This document shows, piece by piece, positions 11,310 through 21,192 of a DNA stretch of 64,000 nucleotides. Numbering within the stretch: position 1 is the first letter of the stretch; the number at the start of each line of letters is the position of its first letter. A program made the translations under genes and the position numbers. Origin of the DNA: Epiperipatus broadwayi (taxonomy: Eukaryota; Onychophora; Udeonychophora; Euonychophora; Peripatidae). The DNA lies in contig JAQFVV010012477.1 in the NCBI GenBank assembly GCA_028023455.1, positions 2,103,501 through 2,167,500 on the forward strand, written 5' to 3'. The notes below the pieces were generated by a model. The model was not told the origin of the DNA. It did not search any database and saw only the letters and a list, made by a program, of their open reading frames with translations.

Positions 11310-11855
11310 ATATAGAGAGAGATGATTTGAACTCAGACTTGCAAGTACCTTTTAACTATCCACCCTATCTCATATTACTGATACACATGTAGAAAAGATC
11401 AATAATCACACATATCCATATTTTGTGCTGAATTAGCACTAATCAATTCGCCAAGATTATCATTTCTCATATATATATATATAATCAGTGCTCAGTTTAT
11501 ATTAAGTTAGCAAATCCTCACACTTTAATGGGATTTGGGCTTTTTATCATCAGTTTTTCAATGGTCTGAATGGCTGAAGAGTTAGAGTTTGGAATAGATT
11601 GAAGCCTGTCTATTAAAGTGTGAGGATATATGTATGTGAGAGATGATAATCTGGACCAACTGATGTGTGCTGGTTCAGCACGAAATACACATATTAGTGA
11701 TTATTGATCTTTTCTACATATGTGTGATCATGTGTATCAGTGGTATGAGATAGTGCGGATAGTTGAAAGGTGCTTGAAAGTCTGATTTCAAATCCCCTAT
11801 ATTTACAATTGGGCTCCAGGTATGGGAAGAGTGCTTGTGCTTCAAATATTATTTA
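11310..11855. mobile_element. Foldback element with tRNA-like arms
   Basis: The left arm starts 'gatttgaactcagacttgc' and the right arm ends 'tctgatttcaaatcccc'. The arms pair along most of their length, with the inner blocks 'tcacactttaat' and 'attaaagtgtga' also inverted. Outside the right arm sits a terminal block 'ttgggctccaggtatggga' that recurs at the end of the 46.3-kb copy and alone at 54.4 kb. The right arm contains 'atcagtggtatgagatag' (A-box-like) and 'gatttcaaatcc' (B-box-like) at about tRNA spacing. No protein is encoded, so mobilisation would need enzymes supplied from elsewhere. Confidence 0.72.
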
Positions 11856-12812
11856 ATATATATATATATCTGCTCAATATTTATTTATTTTACACTGCTA
11901 TTATTTTATAATTTTAAATTAAATATAAAATATGTTATTCCTGTCATAAATATTAAATTATTATTATTATTTTTAAGTCTACCACAAATACAAAATATTA
12001 AAATGGAAACAAAACCCAACATTTTTATATCATAAACATTAATTCAAAACTTTATTAATTAAAAAAAAATAAAAACCCATTACTTACTGTAGTAGAAATA
12101 AATACGAAGCAATGTTGTAGTCAATCAATAGCAAAAACAGATATGTGTGTGTGTGTGTACACACATGCAGTTAACTGTGAATTAAATGTTTATTTTCAAC
12201 TACTTTACAACATATACACAGATAGATAAAACTATTTTCTTTAATTAATAGGGTTGCAATATTATGAATAAAATAAAAAATCAAATACAATACTTATATA
12301 AAATTATAAAAGCAAAATTCAGAAACAGATAAAAAAGAAATAAAAATTAACCCATGCAGAATTTTTTTTTATTATTATTATTGTATAGACTATATATAAA
12401 AATATATTTAAAAAAGTATATATTTTTAGCTATTATTAAAAAGCAGTAACAAAAGTATTAAAATGACTCTATTATTAAAACAAAATAAATATTTCATTTG
12501 GTAAAAGAGCCCAACTTTTATAGGCTGATTTGATCACAAAAGAAACAGTGTGTGGTTTGATGTATATATATATATAGACAAAAATTTCATTTTCTGTTTT
12601 GTTTCATTATTCCAAAAAAAAAAAGAGAATATAATTAACTTATCAATCAATATATAAAGTGAAAATTGAAAGTGCTTTATAATCACCGTTGTCTTTTATT
12701 ATTTGTTCTAAAATAATCATATATATATATATATGACTTTTATGTTCATTTATATATGCAATTTGGAGGCATACAAAAATGTCTTTTTTTGATTAGAATT
12801 ATATAAAATGTG
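11856..12812. other. AT-rich DNA without recognised genes
   Basis: Only A/T-rich runs, a short (GT)n at about 12142 and TA tracts are seen. Confidence 0.5.
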
Positions 12813-12890
12813 TTAAGCGTTGGTGGCCTAGCGGTTAGCATAGCTGCACTACAAGCAGCTGGCCCGGGTTCGCTTCAAGGTCAATACTTT
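12813..12890 (+). repeat. tRNA-derived SINE head
   Basis: 'gtggcctagcggttagca' is a good A box with D-loop, 'agctgcactacaagcagct' forms a 6-bp anticodon-like stem with a 7-nt loop, and 'cccgggttcgcttc' is B-box-like. The T-arm and acceptor stem do not close, and the sequence runs into AT-rich DNA, so it is a SINE or tRNA pseudogene rather than a working tRNA. The leading 'aagcgttg' is shared with the elements at 40.3 and 60.3 kb. Confidence 0.6.
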
Positions 12891-13059
12891 GCTATATGTA
12901 TATAAAATTTTAATAATTTTTTTATTCTCTTTAAAAAACAAAATGTAAAAAATCATATATGGCGTAAAATATATATATATAAAATACTTGTATAAGATAA
13001 TAAAATTACCAATTAAAACAAAGCAAAACAAAAATGAAATATAAACAATTACCATCTAA

Positions 13060-13258
13060 TAATTATAAGTATGCGACTTTTTTTTTTTCGCATTAAATAG
13101 TGAAGCTATAATTTTACTCTAATTTATAATAGCTTTGCTAAGCGCTTTCGAGATTTCATGTTTGAATCTCATACTCATAGCTTTGCAACTAACGATTGTT
13201 ATGATTATGCAAATGCGTTTGAATTTTTAATTAGTCCATTGTTTAGAGAGAGCAAAAC
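13060..13258 (+). repeat. Left inverted arm of the GIY-YIG element
   Basis: Starts 'taattataagtatgcgac' and ends 'agagagagcaaaac'. Its reverse complement recurs at 13603-13799. It encodes the last codons of the nuclease on the minus strand. Confidence 0.85.
13141..13180 (-). ncRNA. Hammerhead-like structured motif, left arm
   Basis: The minus strand reads 'ctatgagtat', then a 6-bp stem GAGATT/AATCTC around a 9-nt loop, then 'cgaaagcgct'. Stem plus GAAA is the layout of hammerhead stem II and core. The upstream core is ATGAGTA rather than CTGATGA, so catalysis is doubtful. Confidence 0.42.
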
Positions 13259-13703
13259 ATGCCTCTCTTCTATTAATGGCATTGATGTCATTTGCTATAT
13301 AGATAACTTCTTTAACTTTTCTTTTGGCATCATTTTTTTCTGTACAAATTATTTGGGCAGAACTAGGTTCAAATACATGGCCTGTAGCTGCTTGGTGGTC
13401 CCAGAATACTGATGAGCCTTCATTTTTATTTTTGACCCTATTGTAGACATACCTATGTTGATAAATTCTTGTGTTCAGGTTAGCCCGAGTTTCACCATAA
13501 TATGATGCATGACAGCCTAATTGAGGGCATACCATTTTATAGAGCACATGAGGGGCTTGATCTCTATCTGTTTTATCTTTAGCATTATTTATCAGCCGGT
13601 TAGTTTTGCTCTCTCTAAACAATGGACTAATTAAAAATTCAAACGCATTTGCATAATCATAACAATCGTTAGTTACAAAGCTATGAGTATGAGATTCAAA
13701 CAT
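13227..13703 (-). CDS. GIY-YIG endonuclease of Penelope type, 158 aa
   Basis: GIY-YIG enzymes nick DNA; in PLEs the domain is fused to the C-terminus of the RT and provides the target nick. Here it stands alone. Visible elements: V53-L54-Y55 in the GIY position, C59 and C64 (cysteine pair typical of PLE endonucleases), Y69-G70 in the YIG position, R79 in 'NTRIYQH', H103 and H109 in 'DHQAATGH', E132 in 'KEVIYI' (metal-binding glutamate position) and N144 in 'INRRE'. Residues 1-33 are encoded within the right inverted arm and the last ten within the left arm, so the same repeat supplies both ends of the protein on opposite strands. The first Met is taken as start; the frame is free of stops. 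No RT remains. It may be an expressed nuclease or a recent deletion product. Confidence 0.75.
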   Translation of the reverse strand: MFESHTHSFVTNDCYDYANAFEFLISPLFRESKTNRLINNAKDKTDRDQAPHVLYKMVCPQLGCHASYYGETRANLNTRIYQHRYVYNRVKNKNEGSSVFWDHQAATGHVFEPSSAQIICTEKNDAKRKVKEVIYIANDINAINRREACFALSKQWTN

Positions 13704-13799
13704 GAAATCTCGAAAGCCTTAGCAAAGCTATTATAAGTTAGAGTAAAATTATAGCTTCACTATTTAATGCGAAAAAAAGAAGTCGCATACTTATAATTA
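13603..13799 (+). repeat. Right inverted arm of the GIY-YIG element
   Basis: Inverted partner of 13060-13258. The A-run is shorter and one base of 'aagcgct' is lost ('aagcct'). Confidence 0.85.
13681..13720 (+). ncRNA. Hammerhead-like structured motif, right arm
   Basis: Same as the left-arm motif, on the plus strand: 'ctatgagtat', stem GAGATT/AATCTC, then 'cgaaagcctt'. Confidence 0.42.
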
Positions 13800-16329
13800 C
13801 AATTTTACTAGTGAAGAGAAAAAACAATTTATTACATCTAATAATATATATATAACTTATATAAAAAGTAACAATTATAAATATTATAAATTATAACTAC
13901 AATCTTAATTATAAATTATATACTAATAAGTTACAATTATATACATCATATTCCAGAATTCAGCAAGATTAATTCTATCTTATTCTTTTTAATCATTTGA
14001 ATTAAATTCATTTCCAAAAATTAAATTAATGTTATAATTGTGTACACTTTTTTTACAATCTAAACGAAATAAATTGAAATATTAGACATTTATAATCAAA
14101 TATTACATTTATTCCGATTATTAGTTGAAGTTAAATATAAGATTATTTTTTTATGGAATCGATTTAATAATTTCTGGATAATACTGCATTAAAATATTGA
14201 AATACATAGGGCCAATATAACTCATTTGATAAGAATCAATAGTAATGTTTCATACATTTACCTAAAGAAAAAAAAATCTTCAATAGTTGTAAGCCTATGA
14301 TAATTAAAAATATCCCATAGGGATCCGTTGTAATTATAACAAATAAAGTCATCAATAAATAAATATAATATTTTATTTTACCGCTAGATGGCAGAAATCT
14401 ACATCATGGTAATTTTGAACTAGTCTTTTGTTATCTATATGAATATAAGTGATTATATGTTTATGATATTTTTTTAATAAGGAATATATATATGAAAAGA
14501 GAAAAAAATAATGATTTTCTGCAAGCTTATCTTTTTTAATAAAAAATAATAATAATAATAAAGTAAAATACAGAATAACAAAATTCTCTTTTATTTTTAT
14601 TGCTTCTTATATTATTTCTAGTCATTAAATTTTTAATAATTTTACAATATAATTTACGTACTCAGAAATAAAAAAATAAATAAATGTAATTAAAAAACAC
14701 TCATATATTTTAATTACATTATGTATCTATATATGAGAGTAATAAAAATATTATTTTTATACAATTATATATATAATAAAATGAATAAATAGACCTATCT
14801 AAAATAATTATCAAAATTAATATCATTTAAAAATCGAATAAAGAATATTTAGCGTAAAAGAAAAAAGAAATACATCATAAAATAAGTATATGTTTATTTT
14901 TTTTAATTAATTTTTAATTGTTTATTTATACATTGCTAATTATTGTTAGTGCCTGTTAATTAAATTCCCCATTGATAAAGAACTTTATAAACTTACATGT
15001 TATTATGTAAGTAGATAAAAACTTTTAATTAGTTCCATTTAATTTGATACATTTTTTTCAAGTCATATATATATATATAATGAAAATATTTCAGTTAACA
15101 ATCTCTAAGCAAGCTCATTATATATTTCATATAACAAGTTCAAAATAACCTTAGCTATCATAATAAATTTTCATAGTCATAATCTGGGGGAAAAAGAAAG
15201 ATAAAAATAAAATTCTCAAATCTTGACTGGGGTTCGGCAACCTCTTTGTAATGAGAGGCACAAAAAACTTACAAATTGCCAAGGACGCATAATTTAAGCA
15301 AAACTAGTTTTACTGAGTCTCCATGACTAGATATAAAAAAGACAAGATGAAAATTTTCAAGCTTATTTTGTTAATGTTACATACAAAATCATTTTAATAT
15401 ATATATAATATAGATTCATACCTATTACAACAATACATATAATGATTCCGTTAATTTTTGGGATTGTAAATCAGCTATTTATTATAATTGGAGATATATT
15501 TAGACTTATATCAAATATTTAAATAGTTAAGAAGAAGCCAATACTATCCAAGCTCACAAGGTTGTGGCATTTGAAGCATTTAATTACTTTACAATCCTGA
15601 TTTATCTTCCAGTTAACAACAATAATATATATTTTTATTGACCAATATTATATGATTATCTGGAATGTATTTGAGCCAGACTCCTGAATAAAAAAATCTA
15701 AGCATACTTAGAATTTGAAATAAGAAATGTTTGTTGAGCCTGGATTAAAACCAAGATTTTTGGAAATATGAAACTGAAAATAAATTAAATAGAAAATCTA
15801 AGGAGAAATCTTATGCTAGCTTTAAAGCAATAAGAATATCTGCTTGTTTTAAAGAAATAATGCTTAATATTAAAAATTTAATCACATTCTTACAGCTTAA
15901 AAATAAACATGAATGTATTGTGAATTACTTTATTACTCTTTTTATTAAAGATTTTGATGTTAATGATGTAACCATGGCAACACAATTTACAGTATATGTG
16001 ACTCCATTCCACAAATTGCATAGGAAAGGAAATCATAGGTATTAAGCTGATAAATAATTATTTTATTATCAATATAATGTTTATAATGTTTTTACTTGTG
16101 ACTTAGAAATTGACCACCTTACTTTACTTCAACTCTTTGCCAAACTTTCCTTCAAATAGCAATCTAAAAAATTCAAGTAATGCCAACAAATTTAATTTTC
16201 TTTCGAACATCCACTAAGTATAATCTAAAAAAAAAAAAAAGACTGCAAAATAAGTTATTTCTAAATTGAATGAGTAAATAACAGAGATCTAAATTAGGTC
16301 TAAACAATCATTAAATTAGATATTACCCA
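13800..16329. other. AT-rich DNA without recognised genes
   Basis: No supported gene. Contains a CTCF-like word at 14381-14394 and scattered (TA)n tracts. The open frame at 15860-16045 has no recognisable motif. Confidence 0.5.
14381..14394 (+). promoter_or_regulatory. CTCF-like motif
   Basis: 'ccgctagatggcag' matches the core SYAGRKGGCRS of the bilaterian CTCF consensus at all 11 core positions. A single motif without conservation or occupancy data is weak evidence of a bound site. Confidence 0.3.
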
Positions 16330-16900
16330 TTAATGAGTAATATTTCTGTTTACTTCACACAAGATAGGGTTCGATTTCTAACTGCTTTAAACATGTTAAG
16401 GAGGGTTGTATTCATAAACATATGACCATGTGCATGTAAAAATGATCCCCAAGATGCACTTTTTATGCTAAACCAATACTCTTCAGTTGTACCAGATCAC
16501 AATCTCATAGACATGTCTTCATCATTGTTCAGTATATAGATAATCAATTACTACAGTTTAACTGATAAGTGTCAAATTTATAACTCTCACAACTTTGGCT
16601 CAAACTACATGATGGAAGTATATTTATAGGCCATTTGTTAGGCTAGGGATTATATCTATCTAATGAATAATATTTTTATAATGTAATTTTCCCTATATTG
16701 CTCTCATGCAAACTTGTGATTAGATTCTATCCACTTTTGCGAAGAGATGTAATAATAATCATATGACCAAAGACATGCGAAAAAGATGTATGATCTCCAA
16801 AATGCAAAAATTCATGCTAACCAACAGTCACCAGTTAGTCCAGATCATAATCTCTTACACATTCTTTTACGATTATATCACTCCATAAGGTGTTAAAAGT
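16330..16900. repeat. Two degenerate copies of a foldback-related segment
   Basis: Segments near 16415-16520 and 16755-16865 share 'atatgacca', an 'atgcta..cca' block, 'cagttg/cagttag' and 'ccagatca.aatctc', in direct orientation about 340 bp apart. The blocks resemble 'ttcatgctaaaccagcact' and 'ggtccagatta' of the foldback family. Confidence 0.45.
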
Positions 16901-17399
16901 AAATAGCAAACAGTTCCTAGCCTGTATGAGAGTGCTGTAGTAAAAGTCATACCACAAAATATTCCTCATTAAGGTATAAACTATATATGAATAATAAAAT
17001 AATAAAAGACAACAATTATAATTGTTGTGATTCGAAACTAATAATGTATATCACTATCTCCATTAAATAATATTTATCCATAATTCTTACACTTCAGAAT
17101 GTTGATCACAATATTAGATGGCAATATGAGAAATATTTTAAGTCGCAGTATTGAAGCTGGAAATCTGTTCTGAAGATTTGCATTTCACTTAGTGACAATT
17201 ATATAGTCACTAGAACCAGTTTGAACCCAAATTATATATATTTATTAGGCAATAATATATATAGAGAGATATGTATGGATGCATGAACATTGAGTTTGTT
17301 TACCCATTCAACTTACACACCTGTATGTGCATATGAAAATTAACATAACTTTCTAACCAATTTATATTATATATATTTTGTAAATCTTATATTTTGCAA

Positions 17400-17626
17400 G
17401 TAGTAATTTATATAAAAATAGAATTGTCATTTAAAAAACAAATCCTAGTATTTTGAATATTTATTGCTGGTATGTGTAAAATAAAATTGTCATTTAAGAG
17501 ACAAACCACAGTATTTTTGAAAGTTTATTGCTAGTAATTTGTGTAGGAATAAAATTATCATTTAGGAGACAAATCGCATATTTTGAAAGTTTATTACTAA
17601 TAATTGGGTAAGATAAACTGATATTT
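17400..17626 (+). repeat. Tandem repeat with a unit of about 65 bp, 3.5 copies
   Basis: 'aattgtcatttaa.a.acaaa' recurs at 17422, 17485, 17553 and weakly at 17616, each followed by a 'tattttgaa.(g/a)tttattgct' block. Unit lengths are 63-68 bp and copies are diverged. Confidence 0.7.
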
Positions 17627-17639
17627 AAGAGTGAAGCAA

Positions 17640-18240
17640 TGCAGTCAATTTTATTTTAAAATTTTGCAGACCTCTGTGTCATTCTTAAAATACATGCAAG
17701 GTCATAGGTGCCAGAGGTTCTTTAGTTATTTTATCTGGCCATTTTATGCTCTGGTCTTTTTCATTCTTCTATATGAGAATTGAGGTCAACTTGGAATCTC
17801 AACTAAGTATTTGAGTTTGAAGCAGCAGCTGATTCTTTAATGTTTGCTTATGTATAATAGCTAAATTTTTATATTTTGTCGGCTTTTTGTTTCGTGCTCT
17901 ATTCGGAGATATACTTCATGCAAGTTTGTGTTGTGCAGAAAAATCATGGTTGGGTGAAAGTCACCCACCTCCCATATCTCTGGGAAGCCCATCTAGCTCA
18001 CTTTGCCAGGGTCAGAAACATCTAAATCAAATATGCAAATTGTCCAGTAAAATGTGGTGCTTGAAAGTGACTCTTCAATCTCTACCAAGGCCTGTTTCAA
18101 ACCCAATCCATCCCATGATCATGATCCACTGATTATCTACATCATCACATCCTCAAGTCCAAGGTAATATCTATCTTGCTGTCAGCTACGAACTCTGAAT
18201 TAATAAATGATTCTAATTCTAAACTATATTGTATGCCTTT
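17640..18240. other. Less AT-rich unassigned segment
   Basis: Base composition is visibly richer in G and C than its surroundings, and an 81-codon frame lies at 17887-18132 on the plus strand. Neither strand gives a recognisable protein motif. It may be a fragment of an unrecognised repeat or an untranslated exon. Confidence 0.3.
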
Positions 18241-20600
18241 CCTGCTTACTTAATTTTAAAACTGTTATATAAATATTAATAATGTTTGTGCGATCTATTA
18301 TAATGCTATATAAATTTTCCAATTTTGGTATGGCAATTCAGAATTAATTTTTTTTATTTTATTTTATTATTCTAATTCATTTTGATATGCCAAGGAAGTA
18401 TACAATCTAGTGAGTGAATTTAAACACACCACCAATAGTTTTCTCCTATTAAATTAAGAAGTCATAAATTTCCTTTTAAGTTCATTGTTATAAACTCACT
18501 CGGTTTTATACCAATTATTTTTCAATAATTTTATTCTTTAAATGACTGGAAGGTCTTGATATTTATGTTGAATTGTTACACTCATCTAATCATTAAAATT
18601 GTTATCATTTTAACTAATTAAATCTTACCAGCAGTGAAATCCATATGTAATTTATAATTTTTTTTTGTAAGTAATAACAGTTATATATGCAATGATAGGT
18701 TGTAGAAATATGGAGATATTTCTGAGGTGTGGGAGAGATAAATTTATTTGTTTTTAGTTTTAACTCTGACCTCTTATGTGCCTTTTTTTGATTAGTTAAT
18801 TGCCCAGAATGGTTTGTGTTTAGGCATTCCATTGTGTAGGAGAGCATCGTATAAGCATGAGATGTTTATTAATTTATCGTGGTCATTAATGACATGAACT
18901 ATTTATATGTTTTGGGCATTATAGTTGTATCGTTGCAATCGTTATTTATAATTTTCTTGCTTTGTGATTTATTTCATGGATGAACCATCCTAACACACCA
19001 CTTGTGTCATTGCTCTTCTGAGATATGACCTTGGCCTTCATGCAAGTATACTCATTTCATACCAATATGACAAAGTCACTCAAGAGCATCTTAAGTGACT
19101 GCCCCTCTATTTGCGATTGTGAGTTATAATGTGATAACACCTTTATCATTATTAATGAGTTGTCTATCAACCTCCTATGCTCTCTACCAGTCATAATTGC
19201 AGGTCATTCACTATCCACTCATTATAATTTTCTAAGTCAGATTATGAATTACAGCTTCTTTTTAAGCTAAATCATTTTGCTCCCACACATCCGAGTGATC
19301 TCCCAAATATCACACATTTTCAAATCATACATCCTAAACTTGAATTCATATATATGTAATGACTAATAAAACTCATTAGTGTGAATCTATCATATATGGA
19401 ATGAGGGTTAAGTTACAAGGTATTATTGGTTACATAATTAATTTATTTGATTCTTGGCATATTAACCGTACCACCATATATGAGAAACCACATAAACTAC
19501 TCTTGTTTTATATATGTAGTAATTGCACTAACTAATTTTATGTAATCACATGGGAATTTTATGTATTTATGTAAATTCAATGACATATTGACATATCCCT
19601 AAAGTGCAGGATTGCAAATCAACCCTTAATCAAATTTGTAACTACTATTGCCTAGACATTCTATACAGCTATTTTGTTTATTATCATATTTAATTATTCA
19701 ATAAACATATATTATATTATTTTTTATATTATCAGATTTGTTACTCATTGCCCAAATTTCTAGTATGACTGTCAACCGAGTTAAGTTATTTCAAATTGAA
19801 TGAAAGACTTTATTAGTATTATTAATTACACTCTCTTTGTTTAACATTGCCTTGAAGAATATTATGTGTATGATTATTAATATATTAAGGAATAGCCTGC
19901 ACTGGTCTTTAAATATTATATTTTGTAATAATCATTGGCTAATTATTTAAATATTATTGATTTCCAAGTCTCTTTGATCTCCCTGTTCTCAATTGCCGAG
20001 TCAAGAGTAAATGAAAGCTTGCTAGTATCCTTGAGAGTGTTATTTATATAGTCAGATACCCTGGAGCATGGGCAAATAGGTTAGCATTTAGTACTGTTAC
20101 AGACTTGTGTAACTCACACAGGTTAGATTGCTATAGTTTGCTTAGATTGTAGGTCTTGTTGAATGAACACATGATTTTGACCAGTACAGTATGTAGTCAT
20201 ACTCAACTTTATATCACTGAATTGACAAATTAAATCAGTAACATTTTATTTCATGATTGTACCATTTTAATATTTTTAAAGATCTGTGCTAGTTTCAATA
20301 TCTCCGTCTTTGCAATTAAACTTGCCTTGCTGGTTTAATTCTCATTTCCAATCCAATTCATAATAGTAAGTTTTAATAACAATGAGTCTCCCCATTTCTT
20401 TTCATTTAAAATCACTCTCAGGAGCCATTCACCAATGAGTAGGAAAACTTACACAAAATATTTAATAAATAAATCCCTTAACTTTTACCATGCATTACAT
20501 AAATAATTTTATATAATAAAATAATTCATCTCCAACACTGCCAGCATTAAACATGAAAAAAAATATTTTTACTTAGTTACATAAAAAAACTCTCTTTTGC
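18241..20600. other. AT-rich DNA without recognised genes
   Basis: Nothing supported on either strand. The open frame at 18614-18847 (minus) lacks motifs. Confidence 0.45.
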
Positions 20601-20647
20601 AATGAGGTGACTCTAATCTGGGTTTCAAAGTATGTAGGTGTTATTAT

Positions 20648-21192
20648 GAAGCCCCATGTTGGGTGCCAAATGCAGGGAAAATATATACTATGTAACAGTC
20701 AAGTTTTGTACATTCATATAACAGAATCTAGAATTGAGGCAAAGAGTCCAAAGCTGACCTGACTAGGATTGTGACATTCTGAATCCGACCACACTTCAAC
20801 TCAACTGCCAGTACTCCAAAACTCAAGACCCTATAAACAACCACCCTTGAAATTACATGTAGTATAACCATCTCGGCCGGTATAGGTCAGAAAGAAACAT
20901 AAGATTCTGGGATTTAAATATGTATATTAACTAATTTAAGTGCTATCAGTATGGATATTAAACATAACTTTCATAAATTGTAATTACTGCATAGATGGCT
21001 GTATCACATACATATAATTAACTAAGATTGAATTATATATATATTAAATTGAATTGGATTGAAAAAGCAACAAGAAATCACAAAACAAGAATAAATTTAA
21101 CATATATTTATTAAATGATAAAATAATTAGATATAATGAAACAATTCATGTGGTAAAACATGCAGGCTTTATAAAATGAGGACATAAGACAT
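20648..21192 (-). mobile_element. Terminal fragment of an older LTR element related to the gag-only element
   Basis: On the minus strand an LTR-like end '...gactgttacatag' is followed after about 20 nt by 'tttggcacccaacatgggg', a tRNA-primer-binding-site-like sequence. The young element at 25.8 kb has the same arrangement ('gactgttacatag', about 20 nt, 'tttggcgctttccaacg'). The LTR would run from 20691 rightward; its far boundary is not visible because the young element begins at 21193. No gag is recognisable to the left. Confidence 0.45.
21189..21192. repeat. Target-site duplication ACAT, left
   Basis: ACAT precedes the TG of LTR 1 and recurs at 28319-28322 directly after LTR 2. Confidence 0.75.

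Larger units (their letters stand above)
13060..13799 (-). mobile_element. Compact GIY-YIG element between near-perfect inverted repeats
   Basis: Arms of about 199 bp (13060-13258 and 13603-13799) are inverted copies with only a handful of differences. Between them lies a single uninterrupted reading frame with a GIY-YIG nuclease domain of PLE type and no reverse transcriptase. The arms carry the structured 'ctatgagtat ... gaaagc' motif found at other PLE termini in this window. The simplest reading is an internally deleted PLE whose inverted pseudo-LTRs remain; the intact frame and near-identical arms suggest it is young. Related flanking words ('catctaataat' and similar) lie on both sides, but no exact target duplication was found. 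Confidence 0.75.

Noticed and set aside
12813-12890. Functional tRNA gene
   Set aside because: A box and anticodon-like arm are good, but the T-arm and acceptor stem do not pair and related sequences occur as dispersed repeats.
13158-13412. Plus-strand frame starting with the same 34 residues as the GIY-YIG protein
   Set aside because: It is the left inverted arm read on the other strand; beyond the arm it runs antisense through the nuclease.
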